Notes: generated from the sequence alone by a model not told the origin. Shown: positions 6,994 through 16,112, counted from the first letter of the stretch. The stretch is 55,214 nucleotides of DNA from Marinomonas gallaica (GCF_001639745.1 NZ_LTAX01000023.1:1-55214), one strand, 5' to 3'. Translations and numbers: made by a program.

Positions 6994-7809
6994 ATGGACG
7001 AAGTAACGGTTGATGAGTGGCTAAGTTACGCTAAAAGTTGGGCGACACATGCGGGTGCAATGATACAGGAGGCACGCAATCTTGCTGACTTTTCTGAGCA
7101 ATATAAGTCTGAGCACGAGTTAGTGACGTCAACAGATTTGGCTGTGGATGATTACTTGTGTAGACAAATTAAGCAGACTTTTCCTGATCATTTAATTTTA
7201 TCTGAAGAGTCTTCTCCTGATTTAGCATTAGTGCAGAAAAGTGACGTCCCTGTATGGGTTATTGATCCCATTGATGGGACGATTAATTTTGCGCAAGGTT
7301 TACTTTACGTTGCGGTATCCATTGCCGTTTTATATCAAGGCGAGCGCTGGGTAGGGGTGGTGCATGCGCCGTTTCTAAATCAGACATTCAGTGCGATAAA
7401 AGGGCAAGGTGCTTGGCTAAACGGAGAAGAAATTCACGTAAGTAAACGTTCCGACATTCGCAATGCGATTGTGGCGACGGGGTTTCCTTATGACAAAACT
7501 GCCTTACCGCAGCTAATGCACTCATTAGGTTCAGTGTTAGCGTCTTGCCAAGATATACGGCGCAATGGCTCTGCTGCATTAGATCTGTGCGCCGTGGCGA
7601 GTGGTGTGATTGATGCTTATTACGAGACCGTTAAGCCATGGGATATGGCTGCCGGGGCCTTGATCGCGAATGAAGCGGGTGCTTTGGTTGGCAGTTATAC
7701 GCCACAAAATGACTCGTGGCCTTCTGCCATAAACGGCCACTGTCTACTGGTGGCGCCCCCTGATTTATATCATTCTTTATTAGATATCTTGCAACTGTCG
7801 AAAATTTGA
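6994..7809 (+). CDS. inositol monophosphatase (SuhB-like) family protein
   Basis: The 271-aa protein carries the metal-dependent sugar-phosphatase motifs: EE at 71-72, DPIDGT at 91-96, and the C-terminal WDMAAGALIANEAGA. This Mg2+-dependent fold includes SuhB (inositol-1-phosphatase, also an rRNA antitermination factor), CysQ and FBPase homologues. The CysQ signature is not obvious, so a general IMPase label is safest. It lies 13 bases after the esterase gene and is probably co-transcribed with it. Confidence 0.88.
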   Translation: MDEVTVDEWLSYAKSWATHAGAMIQEARNLADFSEQYKSEHELVTSTDLAVDDYLCRQIKQTFPDHLILSEESSPDLALVQKSDVPVWVIDPIDGTINFAQGLLYVAVSIAVLYQGERWVGVVHAPFLNQTFSAIKGQGAWLNGEEIHVSKRSDIRNAIVATGFPYDKTALPQLMHSLGSVLASCQDIRRNGSAALDLCAVASGVIDAYYETVKPWDMAAGALIANEAGALVGSYTPQNDSWPSAINGHCLLVAPPDLYHSLLDILQLSKI

Positions 7810-7886
7810 CCTGATGTGCGTCAGTCTAGTTCATGACGTTTACTTCTAATCTGGTGATGAGTGTTTTAACCGAATAGGAGGTCGTT

Positions 7887-8000
7887 ATGTTTTTAGATGA
7901 TGTGGTTTTAGCGGGTGTTGTGACAGTAGGGTTGATGTGTGTCTTTTTTATTGGCTTTGGGGTCATTGTTTATCGTCATGTAACCCGTGACAAAAAGTGA
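7887..8000 (+). CDS. 37-aa membrane microprotein (DUF3149-like)
   Basis: ATG 7887 follows a strong AGGAGGT ribosome site (7877-7883 region). The product has a short acidic start (MFLDDVV), one hydrophobic helix of about 22 residues and a basic tail (YRHVTRDKK), indicating a single-pass inner-membrane peptide with C-terminus inside. Size and layout recall the DUF3149 family of tiny gammaproteobacterial membrane proteins; this is a resemblance, not a proven match. Its function is unknown. Confidence 0.7.
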   Translation: MFLDDVVLAGVVTVGLMCVFFIGFGVIVYRHVTRDKK

Positions 8001-8112
8001 AAACTCTGGGCATTGCAGTATTTGTGGTGCCCAATCCTCCTTCTTTTGCTGATCGTTTCCTGAACCCTGTGTAGAATAGATTCTGAGCACATGACCAGAT
8101 CTCAGGAGACTT

Positions 8113-8574
8113 ATGTCTACAACTTCATATTTTATTGCTTTGGCGGTTTGTTTACTTCTCATCGTCGCATCTATTTACTTCATCTCAAGACAGCTAAAGC
8201 TGAATAAACAGCGTGCTGATCGAATTCAAGCTGGTGAACAGCGTCTTCAAGAAGAGCGTGCGAAACGTATTGAAAGTGTTCGTATTCTTATGCAGGCCAT
8301 TGAAGAGGATGACAAACTGACTTGGACAGAGGTCGCAATCCGTGTCAAAAATTTGCTAGATCAGTTAAGCATTGACTTGTCTGAACATGAAAGTGTAAGC
8401 GCGATTTATGTGGTCGAGCAAAATACGCAACATATTCCGACACATGATCAATGGAATGAGTTACCACTAAAGGCTCGCCGTAAATATCGTGACGAAATGG
8501 ATGCGTTGGAAGCGAAGCATCTTGAGCAACTGCGTCAGGCAAAAATCGATTTGTTAGCGTATAAATTCGACTGA
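8113..8574 (+). CDS. DUF2489-family membrane-anchored protein
   Basis: The 153-aa protein has an N-terminal membrane helix (residues 6-25, FIALAVCLLLIVASIYFI) followed by a charged helical cytoplasmic domain (NKQRADRIQAGEQRLQEERAKRIESVRIL). This is the layout of DUF2489, a widespread gammaproteobacterial family of unknown function. ATG 8113 follows CAGGAG. The next gene starts 2 bases after its stop, so the pair is translated together. Confidence 0.8.
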   Translation: MSTTSYFIALAVCLLLIVASIYFISRQLKLNKQRADRIQAGEQRLQEERAKRIESVRILMQAIEEDDKLTWTEVAIRVKNLLDQLSIDLSEHESVSAIYVVEQNTQHIPTHDQWNELPLKARRKYRDEMDALEAKHLEQLRQAKIDLLAYKFD

Positions 8575-8576
8575 TT

Positions 8577-8945
8577 ATGGCACAAGCTATATTGGCGGTT
8601 CTAATTAGTTTTGTGGTGTTTATCACCATACTATTATTTTTTATAAAGCATCGTCAGCGTATGCCGTATTATCAGGTAGACCAAGAAGGGTGCATCAAAG
8701 TGCTTCAAGAAGCCGTTTCCGGCTCATTGTTAGAGCGTGATTGGCATATCTTTATTGGGATGCAGGTTCGCTATGATAATGAAATTGAAGCTTTGCGGTT
8801 GGCGTGCCTTGAAGTGGATGATAGGCATGTTATAAATACCGTTACTAAAAACGGAAAGGTGTACATGGTGTTCTCAAAACAGGGAACACTAGTGCTCCAA
8901 GATCTGTTAGATCATTGGCAGCATAAAAAAGACTATTTAGCTTAA
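8577..8945 (+). CDS. hypothetical membrane-anchored protein
   Basis: The 122-aa product has one N-terminal membrane segment (ILAVLISFVVFITILLFFI, residues 4-22) and a soluble domain of about 95 residues with no motif I recognise. It begins 2 bases after the DUF2489 gene and ends 24 bases before mscS, so it is most likely in one operon with both. The shared layout (one helix plus cytoplasmic domain) with its upstream neighbour suggests that they work together, an inference only. Confidence 0.75.
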   Translation: MAQAILAVLISFVVFITILLFFIKHRQRMPYYQVDQEGCIKVLQEAVSGSLLERDWHIFIGMQVRYDNEIEALRLACLEVDDRHVINTVTKNGKVYMVFSKQGTLVLQDLLDHWQHKKDYLA

Positions 8946-8969
8946 CTAACGAGAGAGTGGGAATTACTT

Positions 8970-9797
8970 ATGGATGACTTGGAAAAGTGGATCGACGAAG
9001 GAAGCCAATGGCTACCTTGGATAACTGAGAAGGGTGTGGCCATCATTGCTGGCATCGTCATCTTCTTTATTGGTAAATGGCTTGCTAGACGTGTATCGGA
9101 CTGGGTCGAAAACCGCATGCTTAAATCCAAAGTGGATAAAGCAGTAGCAGGCTTTGCATCGAGTATTATGTACGCTCTATTGTTTGCGGGCGTGGTGTTA
9201 ATGGCCTTGGGCCAAATTGGTGTAGAAACCACATCATTTATTGCCATTTTAGGTGCGGCTGGCTTGGCAGTAGGTCTTGCTTTACAAGGGTCGTTGTCAA
9301 ATTTCGCATCGGGTGTATTGATTATTCTTCTACGTCCATTCCGTGCCGGTGATTTCGTAGATGCTGGTGGTCAAATGGGAACTGTAAATCGCATTGAACT
9401 GTTCCATACTCATATGAAAACGCCGGATAACCGAGTTATTATCGTACCAAACTCGGATATTATGGACAGCTCAATTGTTAACTTCTCGCGAGAATCAACG
9501 CGTCGTTTAGATCTGGTGATCGGTATCAGTTATGAATCTGATATCAAAAAAGCGCGAGATCTAATGAAAGAAATTTTGGTTAATGATGAGCGAGTTTTGA
9601 AAGATCCGGAGCCTATTATTTGGGTCTTTGAATTAGCCGACAGTTCTGTAAACTTTGCTGTACGCCCTTGGGTTAAGGCTGAGGACTATTGGGCTTTGCG
9701 TTCAGACCTTTTAGAAAAAATTAAATACACATTTGATGAAAACGGTGTTGGTATCCCATTTCCTCAAATGGATGTACATTTGTCGAAAGAAGACTAA
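8970..9797 (+). CDS. mscS: small-conductance mechanosensitive channel MscS
   Basis: The 275-aa protein has three transmembrane segments: TM1 about 22-39, TM2 about 62-82, and the pore helix TM3 about 88-120 with the Gly/Ala-rich GAAGLAVGLALQGSLSNFAS. The beta and alpha/beta vestibule domain follows (FRAGDFVDAGGQMGTV, RVIIVPNSDIM). Length matches E. coli MscS (286 aa). It releases solutes when membrane tension rises on hypo-osmotic shock. It is followed by a strong terminator. Confidence 0.95.
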   Translation: MDDLEKWIDEGSQWLPWITEKGVAIIAGIVIFFIGKWLARRVSDWVENRMLKSKVDKAVAGFASSIMYALLFAGVVLMALGQIGVETTSFIAILGAAGLAVGLALQGSLSNFASGVLIILLRPFRAGDFVDAGGQMGTVNRIELFHTHMKTPDNRVIIVPNSDIMDSSIVNFSRESTRRLDLVIGISYESDIKKARDLMKEILVNDERVLKDPEPIIWVFELADSSVNFAVRPWVKAEDYWALRSDLLEKIKYTFDENGVGIPFPQMDVHLSKED

Positions 9798-9816
9798 TAG
9801 TCGTCCTTTGTAAATC

Positions 9817-9847
9817 AAAGGCGCTTCGTTTTCGAAGCGCCTTTTTT
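9817..9847 (+). terminator. intrinsic terminator after mscS
   Basis: A 12-bp perfect stem AAAGGCGCTTCG / CGAAGCGCCTTT with a TTTT loop (9829-9832), continuing into a T run to 9847. Confidence 0.93.
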
Positions 9848-9878
9848 GTATCTAAAATATACGGGTAAGTAGAAAGTT

Positions 9879-10382
9879 ATGAGTCGATATCGCCCACCAG
9901 GAGCACCTAAAGCTGCCTATATCACCAAAGAGGGTGCTGATAAGTTATTGGCTGAGCTTAAATATCTGTGGAAAGAAAAGCGCCCAGAAGTCACTCAAAG
10001 TGTGAGTGACGCTGCTAAGCTCGGTGATCGATCGGAGAATGCAGAATATATCTACGGAAAAAAACAGTTACGAGAGATTGATCGTCGCGTGCGTTATTTA
10101 GAGAAACGTTTAGATCAATGTACGATCGTGGATCGTCTGCCTATTGATCGTGGTATTGTGTTTTTCGGTGCTTGGGTGACTTTGGAAGATGAAGATGGAA
10201 ATCTAGAGCGTTATCGTATCGTAGGCCCAGATGAAATAGATCATCATGAGGCTTATATCAGTATGGATTCGCCTGTTGCAAAAGCGTTACTAAAACGACG
10301 TGATGGGGATGAAGTCGTGTTACGACGTGTAGGCGGAGACAGAACCTTCTTTATTGAGCAAATTGAATACCTAGAGCCCTAA
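9879..10382 (+). CDS. greB: transcription elongation factor GreB
   Basis: The 167-aa protein has the GreA/GreB plan. An N-terminal coiled coil carries the acidic tip (GDRSENAEYIYGKKQLREIDRR), and a C-terminal FKBP-like domain follows. The YIYGKK form together with the basic N-terminus (MSRYRPPGAPKAAY) indicates GreB rather than GreA. It enters the RNA polymerase secondary channel and stimulates transcript cleavage in backtracked complexes. The stop codon overlaps the start of the DUF72 gene by one base (TAATG). Confidence 0.95.
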   Translation: MSRYRPPGAPKAAYITKEGADKLLAELKYLWKEKRPEVTQSVSDAAKLGDRSENAEYIYGKKQLREIDRRVRYLEKRLDQCTIVDRLPIDRGIVFFGAWVTLEDEDGNLERYRIVGPDEIDHHEAYISMDSPVAKALLKRRDGDEVVLRRVGGDRTFFIEQIEYLEP

Positions 10383-11248
10383 TGTCGATGATTCGTTTTG
10401 GTATGGCGCAATGGCAACACCCTGCTTGGGTTGATTGGATCTACCCAAGGTCAGAAAGTACTGGCGCTCGATTGGGTCATTACGCGCGGTTTTTTAAAAG
10501 CGTGGAGGTGGGGAGTACCTTTTATACTGATGTGGCGCCAGAGCAGATTGAGCGTTGGTCACAACAAGTACCGGATGATTTTCGTTTTTCTTTCAAAGCA
10601 CCGCGTCGTATCTCACACCAACTTAATGAAACACCTTTTGCAGAGGTGTTAAAAGACTGGCAGCAATTTCAAACATTGCTTCAACCGATTCAAGATAAGT
10701 TGGGACCCACCATGCTGCAGTTTCCTGCGTCTGTAGACAGCAGCTACCTCATGACAATAGCGCAGTTGTGCCAAAGCTGGTGCTTAACAAGCAGTTTAAG
10801 TGTTGAAGTACGCTCTTTGAGCTATTTTGATAAACAAGAAGGTGAAAGAGCATTATTACGTTTATTGGCGGGTGGTCAATACGATAAAGTGATTATGGAC
10901 TCTCGTCCGGTTTTTTCTACGCCGGCGTATTGTGACAGTCTTGAGGATGCGCAACGTAAGAAGCCTCGAGTGCCTTGCCACGTATTAGCAACCGGCGGTT
11001 TTCCGGTCGTGCGTTTCATTGGGCATCCTGATCTTGAGCGAAACCATATTTGGCTAGATCAATGGGCTGCTAAACTAGAAATGTGGTTGACGGAGGGGCG
11101 AGAGCCGACGGTGTTTGTGCATTCGTCAGACAATATTGCGGCGCCAACCTTAGCTAGCTGGTTAGATGAGAAGCTATCGATCAAAATTAGCGGCTATGAG
11201 AAGCAGCTTGCTTTGCCTGTTCAGCATGAGCAGATGGGATTGTTATAG
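10382..11248 (+). CDS. DUF72 (YecE-family) protein
   Basis: The 288-aa protein opens with the DUF72 signature (RFGMAQWQHPAWVDWIYP), followed by YARFFKSVEVGSTFYTDV and FSFKAPRRISH. The family has a TIM-barrel-like fold and unknown biochemical function. Its ATG shares one base with the greB stop, so translation is coupled. The 3' end is 13 bases before the NIF3-like gene. Confidence 0.88.
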   Translation: MSMIRFGMAQWQHPAWVDWIYPRSESTGARLGHYARFFKSVEVGSTFYTDVAPEQIERWSQQVPDDFRFSFKAPRRISHQLNETPFAEVLKDWQQFQTLLQPIQDKLGPTMLQFPASVDSSYLMTIAQLCQSWCLTSSLSVEVRSLSYFDKQEGERALLRLLAGGQYDKVIMDSRPVFSTPAYCDSLEDAQRKKPRVPCHVLATGGFPVVRFIGHPDLERNHIWLDQWAAKLEMWLTEGREPTVFVHSSDNIAAPTLASWLDEKLSIKISGYEKQLALPVQHEQMGLL

Positions 11249-11261
11249 AGGAGTATGTCTA

Positions 11262-11570
11262 ATGTATAGCTTGATATTTTACGTGCCTGAAACACACTTG
11301 GAGCAGGTCAAAGAAGCCGTATTTGCTGCTGGTGCGGGACACTTGGGAAATTACGATTTTGTGTGTTGGCAAGTAAAAGGAGAAGGTCAGTTTCAGCCGT
11401 CGTTACATGCCACTCCGTTTATTGGAGAAGCGGGTAAGCTGGAAGAGTTAGAAGAATATCGAGTCGAGATGATATTGCTGGACGATTGTCGGGAAGCGGT
11501 GGTCAGTGCGTTGAAGTTAAGCCACCCTTATGAAGAAGTGGCTTATCATCTGATTGCTATTGAGTGTTAA
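11262..11570 (+). CDS. short NIF3-like/YqfO-type protein
   Basis: Start ATG 11262 sits 8 bases after GAGGAG; a longer upstream frame would overlap the DUF72 gene by 83 bases. The product of 102 aa (MYSLIFYVPETHLEQVKEAVFAAGAGHLGNY... HPYEEVAYHLI) matches the PII-like insert domain of NIF3/YqfO proteins, found in many gammaproteobacteria as a stand-alone protein without the metal-binding part. Its role is unknown. Its last 14 bases overlap the convergent Nudix gene. Confidence 0.82.
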   Translation: MYSLIFYVPETHLEQVKEAVFAAGAGHLGNYDFVCWQVKGEGQFQPSLHATPFIGEAGKLEELEEYRVEMILLDDCREAVVSALKLSHPYEEVAYHLIAIEC

Positions 11571-12096
11571 CAATGATGTTGTCTTCATGGAAGCCATAAT
11601 GGCCAGACTTATGATCTTCTATGAAGAACTCAAGTGTCTTGGTGACGCTACTGAAAGCCATCTCATCCCACGGAATGTCTGCTAATTCGAATAACTCAAC
11701 TTCGGAGCTTTCTGAGGTAGGGTGAAAATCTGCTTTCTGTAATTCTGCTAAATAATAAATGTGTACTTGGTTAACATGCGGAATGCTGATCATTGAGAAG
11801 GGTTGCTTCGCAATGGCAACCGAGCCACTCTCTTCTAAGGTTTCTCTTAAGGCCCCTTCAAGCGTGGTCTCGCTGTTTTCCATAAACCCTGCTGGCAGTG
11901 TCCAGTAGCCTTTGCGCGGCTCGATATTGCGCTTGCAGAGTAGAACTTTGCCTTGGAATAGAGGCAGTGTGCCAGTGATCATTCGAGGATTATCGTAATC
12001 GATGAATTCACAGTTAGGACAAACCGCGCGTTTGCGATTATCGCCTTCTGGAATCTCCATGTTCACCTGGTGGCCGCATTTAGGGCAAAATCTCAT
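11557..12096 (-). CDS. Nudix hydrolase with N-terminal zinc ribbon
   Basis: The 179-aa protein starts with a C4 zinc ribbon (Cys4, Cys7, Cys26, Cys29), followed by a Nudix domain with the box GFMENSETTLEGALRETLEE at about 70-89. Zinc-ribbon Nudix enzymes hydrolyse nucleoside diphosphate derivatives such as NADH or ADP-ribose. At 179 aa this is much shorter than NudC (about 257 aa), so the substrate cannot be named. It overlaps the convergent NIF3-like gene by 14 bases and lies 11 bases after the CorC-type gene. Confidence 0.88.
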   Translation of the reverse strand: MRFCPKCGHQVNMEIPEGDNRKRAVCPNCEFIDYDNPRMITGTLPLFQGKVLLCKRNIEPRKGYWTLPAGFMENSETTLEGALRETLEESGSVAIAKQPFSMISIPHVNQVHIYYLAELQKADFHPTSESSEVELFELADIPWDEMAFSSVTKTLEFFIEDHKSGHYGFHEDNIIVNTQ

Positions 12097-12107
12097 AAGG
12101 TTACCTG

Positions 12108-13364
12108 CTAGCGTTTATGTTCTAGGCGTGCGTATTTAACAACTTTGTCTTCGATTTCTTGGATCTCAATGATGTAGTTATCCACCCATAAACTAATGGG
12201 GTGTTCTGGGATGAATTCAAGCGTTTCAATGATTAGTCCGTTAAGCGTTTTAGGTCCATCTGTCGGTAAGTGCCAGCTAAGTGTTTTATTGATGTCGCGA
12301 ATGTGTGTTGAGCCTTCGATCCGGAATGAGCCGTCTTCCAGTAAGTTGATCTCTTCTTCTTCGTCTTCCTGTGGTGGCGTAAACTCACCGACAATCTCCT
12401 CGAGAATGTCTTCCAGTGCTGCAATCCCTTGTACATCGCCGTACTCATCTACAACGATCCCCATTTGCTGGTGATCTTTTTGGAAGTTTAGTAGCACGGT
12501 GTTAATCGACGTACTTTCAGGAATAAAGTAAGGCTCTAGTGTTGCTTTTAGTAGGGCGGCCTTGGAAGGGTTTGATTCTCTTAAGAATTGAGCCGCATGA
12601 CGGGCATGCAAAATACCAATGACTTTATTAATTTCACCATTATAAACAGGCATACGCGTGTGTCGAGATTGGCAGATTTGCTCGATAATTTCTTCGATTG
12701 AATCTTCGATGTCGATTCCGACTACTTCGTTACGCGGGATCATGATGTCTTCAACAGAGACATTTTCAAGATCAAGGATCGAAAGTAGCATTTCTTGGTG
12801 GGCTGCTGGAATCAAACCACTGGCTTCGTTTACAACGGTTCGTAGTTCTTCTGAGCCCAGTTTGTCGTGGTTGCCATGAATGTGTTTAACGCCGACTAAA
12901 CGCATTAATCCGTTAGACATGGTGTTTACAATGACGACTAATGGGTACAGAACTTTAAGCAGGACTGTCAGGACCCATGAGGCAGGGAAAGCAATCTTCT
13001 CTGGGTGAATCGTTGCCATGGTTTTTGGCGTCACTTCGGCAAAGATCAAAATAATCAATGTTAAGGCACCGGTTGCAATCGCAACCCCTGCGTCACCCCA
13101 TATACGCACCGCAATGATGGTAGCGATGGCAGAAGCTAAAATATTGACGAAGTTGTTACCGATTAAGATAACGCCGATGAGACGGTCTGGCCGCTCAAGA
13201 AGTTTGCTGGCTTTTTTGGCGGAGCGATTTCCACTTTTCACAAGATGTTTGAGACGATACTTATTGATCGACAACATCCCTGTTTCGGAGCTAGAAAAGA
13301 ACGCTGACAAAATAATTAGGAAAAACAGTATTCCAGCGAGAATACTTAAGGGAACTTCGTTCAA
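12108..13364 (-). CDS. CNNM/CorC-family (HlyC/CorC, YfjD-like) membrane protein
   Basis: The 418-aa protein has a DUF21/CNNM membrane domain (residues 1 to about 190, with FSSSETGMLSINKYRLKHL), a CBS pair (about 200-330, including MIPRNEVVGIDIED) and a CorC_HlyC domain at the C-terminus. The family transports or senses Mg2+ and other divalent cations. The start is TTG 13364 with GAGG 10 bases upstream; an ATG start is not available nearby. It is followed by the Nudix gene and preceded by ypjD on the same strand. Confidence 0.9.
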   Translation of the reverse strand: MNEVPLSILAGILFFLIILSAFFSSSETGMLSINKYRLKHLVKSGNRSAKKASKLLERPDRLIGVILIGNNFVNILASAIATIIAVRIWGDAGVAIATGALTLIILIFAEVTPKTMATIHPEKIAFPASWVLTVLLKVLYPLVVIVNTMSNGLMRLVGVKHIHGNHDKLGSEELRTVVNEASGLIPAAHQEMLLSILDLENVSVEDIMIPRNEVVGIDIEDSIEEIIEQICQSRHTRMPVYNGEINKVIGILHARHAAQFLRESNPSKAALLKATLEPYFIPESTSINTVLLNFQKDHQQMGIVVDEYGDVQGIAALEDILEEIVGEFTPPQEDEEEEINLLEDGSFRIEGSTHIRDINKTLSWHLPTDGPKTLNGLIIETLEFIPEHPISLWVDNYIIEIQEIEDKVVKYARLEHKR

Positions 13365-13435
13365 AAAAATTGTGCCTCAATGATATGGTCTGACCGGATT
13401 ATTAGGGGTCGCAAGACGACTGTCAAATATCCTAG

Positions 13436-14203
13436 TCATTTATTAATGATTTCTATCGCGATCTGGGTGCCAAAGTACCCGATCATCAATAATGCAAAGC
13501 CGCTTAACGTCAGTTTTACCGCTAACTGACCACGCCAGCCTAAATACAAGCGCCCCCCTAGCAATCCGGCAAACACAAACCAAGACGCAATGGTAAAGGC
13601 TGTCTTATGCACTAAGTGCTGGGCAAACATATCGTCAATGAAATAAAAGCCCGTTGCGATGGTGATGCTTAATAAGACAAAAGCGGCCCAGATAAATTCA
13701 AACATTAAACGCTCAAGTACTTGTAATGGTGGTACTCGTAGCAGTTGTTTTAAATGGTGATTCTTTAACTGATACTCTTGGATTGCTAGCAAAATTCCTA
13801 TACCACAAGCGGCGGTAAATAGACTGTAGGCGACAGAGGCAATCAAAATATGCATTGATGTGCCTAACGAACTACTGTGTAGCTGTTGTAAATCCCATGG
13901 CTCGACCGCATTAAGACCAATAATGACGGCTGCCAGAGGGAAAGCAATAGAAAGTAGCAAAGATAAATCTTTGTCACGGTTGCTGAACCACAGCAATAGG
14001 TTACCAATCAAGGCGATCAGTAAGCCTATGGTTAGAAAATCGAAGCCGTCTTTACTACCTAGCAACTGAATAAGTGCCATGGTGTGGACGACAATTGCGA
14101 TCGCGCCGATGGTTTGCGTCGTGCGAACTCCGGGGCGCTGGTAATAGATACCACCAGCAGTGAGCGATAATATGCAAGCAAGCCAAAGCGAAAGATGTGT
14201 CAT
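13436..14203 (-). CDS. ypjD: YpjD/CcsA-type cytochrome c assembly membrane protein
   Basis: The 255-aa polytopic protein has about eight hydrophobic segments and the cytochrome c assembly (CcmC/CcsA-like) region, including HILIASVAYSLFTAACGIGILLAIQE and WFVFAGLLGGRLYLGWRGQ. It corresponds to the YpjD family that commonly lies next to and divergent from ffh in gammaproteobacteria, as here. A haem-handling role is inferred from the family; no cytochrome c maturation genes are nearby. Confidence 0.87.
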   Translation of the reverse strand: MTHLSLWLACILSLTAGGIYYQRPGVRTTQTIGAIAIVVHTMALIQLLGSKDGFDFLTIGLLIALIGNLLLWFSNRDKDLSLLLSIAFPLAAVIIGLNAVEPWDLQQLHSSSLGTSMHILIASVAYSLFTAACGIGILLAIQEYQLKNHHLKQLLRVPPLQVLERLMFEFIWAAFVLLSITIATGFYFIDDMFAQHLVHKTAFTIASWFVFAGLLGGRLYLGWRGQLAVKLTLSGFALLMIGYFGTQIAIEIINK

Positions 14204-14331
14204 GTATTAGGCGATCCACTGGTTAAAACTATAGGGTGACGATCAATTCTTCGTTATAATAAAGTCAATTTCACCTTGGATAAACTGAAATACGCGGTTT
14301 TTTCCATCTAAAGCAAATTTTTGAGGGCAAC

Positions 14332-15711
14332 ATGTTTGACAATCTATCCGAACGCTTAACGTCATCCTTAGACCGAATCCGTGGTCGTGCCAAACTTACC
14401 GAAGACAATATTAAAGAAGTATTGCGCGAAGTGCGCATGGCGCTGTTGGAAGCTGACGTCGCGTTGCCCGTTGTAAAAGACTTTATTAATGCGGTGAAAG
14501 AACGTGCAGTCGGCACTGAAGTGTCGCGTAGTTTGAGCCCAGGTCAGGTATTCCTGAAGATCGTTAAGCAAGAACTTGAAGCGGTCATGGGGCAAGAGAA
14601 CGATGAATTAAATCTTCGTGCTAAGCCACCTGCGGTGATTTTGTTAGCAGGTCTTCAAGGTGCCGGTAAAACCACTTCTGCCGCGAAACTTGCTAAATAC
14701 TTAACCGAGCGTCAGAAAAAATCGGTGGCTGTGGTCAGTGCCGACGTTTATCGCCCCGCTGCGATTAAACAGTTAGAAACCTTGGCCAATGAGATTGGTG
14801 TCGATTTTATTCCAAGTGACATTTCGCAAAAACCAATTGATATTGCCAACAATGCCATCGATGTCGCGAAGAAGAGCCACAAAGATGTACTGATTGTCGA
14901 TACAGCCGGTCGTTTGGCTATTGATGAAGACATGATGGCTGAGATCAAGGCGCTGCATGGTGCGATTGATCCAGTAGAAACATTGTTCGTTGTCGACGCA
15001 ATGACGGGTCAAGACGCGGCCAATACGGCCAAAGCGTTTGGTGATGTGCTGCCGCTGACCGGTGTGATCTTGACGAAGACAGATGGTGATGCCCGTGGTG
15101 GTGCCGCGTTATCGGTACGTCATATTACAGGTAAGCCAATCAAGTTCTTAGGCGTGGGTGAAAAAACGGATGCCTTAGAGCCGTTTTACCCTGATCGATT
15201 AGCGTCTCGAATTCTTGGTATGGGTGACATGTTGTCCCTGATCGAGCAAGCCGAGCAAAAGATCGACAAAGAAAAAGCAGAAAAACTCGCTGGCAAGATT
15301 AAAAAAGGCAAAAGCTTTGACCTTGAAGACTTCCGCGAGCAACTGCAGCAAATGAAAAACATGGGCGGTATGACGTCGATGTTGGATAAGCTTCCTGGGA
15401 TGGGGCAGTTAGGTGATATCCAAGATAAAGTGAACGATAAAATGTTCGTGCAGATGGAAGCCCTGATTAACTCTATGACGCCAGAAGAGCGCCGTAACCC
15501 TGATGCGATCAACGGCTCACGTAAAAAACGTATCTCGGCGGGTGCAGGCTTACAAATTCAAGATTTAAATCGTCTTCTAAAACAGCACAAACAGATGCAG
15601 AAGATGATGAAGAAATTCAGCTCAAAAGGCGGCATGAAAAAAATGATGCGCGGCTTGGGTGGAATGATGCCTGGCGGTATGCCAGGTGGCGGGAACTTCC
15701 CGAAATTCTAA
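14332..15711 (+). CDS. ffh: signal recognition particle protein Ffh
   Basis: The 459-aa protein has an N-domain, a GTPase G-domain (G1 GLQGAGKTT at 107-115, DTAGRL at 190-195, TKTDGDARGG) and a methionine-rich M-domain ending in MMRGLGGMMPGGMPGGG. It binds 4.5S RNA and signal sequences and delivers ribosomes to FtsY at the membrane. ATG 14332 follows GAGGGCA. TATAAT at 14255-14260 is a candidate -10 box, without a good -35. It lies just upstream of the rpsP operon, as in many gammaproteobacteria. Confidence 0.98.
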   Translation: MFDNLSERLTSSLDRIRGRAKLTEDNIKEVLREVRMALLEADVALPVVKDFINAVKERAVGTEVSRSLSPGQVFLKIVKQELEAVMGQENDELNLRAKPPAVILLAGLQGAGKTTSAAKLAKYLTERQKKSVAVVSADVYRPAAIKQLETLANEIGVDFIPSDISQKPIDIANNAIDVAKKSHKDVLIVDTAGRLAIDEDMMAEIKALHGAIDPVETLFVVDAMTGQDAANTAKAFGDVLPLTGVILTKTDGDARGGAALSVRHITGKPIKFLGVGEKTDALEPFYPDRLASRILGMGDMLSLIEQAEQKIDKEKAEKLAGKIKKGKSFDLEDFREQLQQMKNMGGMTSMLDKLPGMGQLGDIQDKVNDKMFVQMEALINSMTPEERRNPDAINGSRKKRISAGAGLQIQDLNRLLKQHKQMQKMMKKFSSKGGMKKMMRGLGGMMPGGMPGGGNFPKF

Positions 15712-15739
15712 AGTTTTACCTTAGAATGAAAAAATGTTT

Positions 15740-15769
15740 AAAGGGCGATCAATTCGCCCTTTTGTTTTT
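15740..15769 (+). terminator. intrinsic terminator after ffh
   Basis: A 9-bp perfect stem AAAGGGCGA / TCGCCCTTT with loop TCAAT is followed by a T-rich tail (TGTTTTT). Confidence 0.85.
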
Positions 15770-15788
15770 CGGTCGAATCGACTAGAAT
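15762..15788 (+). promoter_or_regulatory. probable promoter of the rpsP operon
   Basis: TAGAAT at 15783-15788 (5 of 6 to the -10 consensus) is 15 bases after TTGTTT at 15762-15767. The -35 box would overlap the T tail of the ffh terminator. The spacing is short, so the -35 assignment is uncertain; the -10 is more believable. A leader of about 70 bases precedes rpsP. Confidence 0.4.
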
Positions 15789-15863
15789 ATGCCGCCTTCT
15801 TGTAGTAGGACTCACAAAGAGCCCAACAAGAGGTGTTTCGTTAAGCAATAAGGAACCAATCAT

Positions 15864-16112
15864 ATGGTAACTATTCGTCTTTCTCGTGGTGGCTCTAAGA
15901 AGCGCCCTTTCTATCACTTGAACGTGGCTGACAGCCGCCGTGCTCGTGATGGTCGTTTTATCGAGCGTATCGGGTTCTTTAACCCTGTTGCTCGTGGTCA
16001 AGAAGAACGTCTACGTGTAGACCTAGACCGTGTTAATCACTGGGTAGGCCAAGGCGCGCAACTTTCTGACCGTGTTGCTCAGCTTGTTAAAGAAGCTGGC
16101 AAAAACGCTTAA
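15864..16112 (+). CDS. rpsP: 30S ribosomal protein S16
   Basis: The 82-aa protein is a typical bS16 ([20 protein letters not shown], then [13 protein letters not shown]). It binds 16S rRNA in the early assembly of the 30S body. First gene of the rpsP-rimM-trmD-rplS operon, 15 bases before rimM, with AAGGA upstream of the ATG. Confidence 0.98.
   Translation: MVTIRLSRGGSKKRPFYHLNVADSRRARDGRFIERIGFFNPVARGQEERLRVDLDRVNHWVGQGAQLSDRVAQLVKEAGKNA

Noticed and set aside
12196..13383. Several plus-strand frames opposite the CorC-type gene
   Set aside because: They are antisense shadows of a well-supported 418-aa gene and show no family resemblance.
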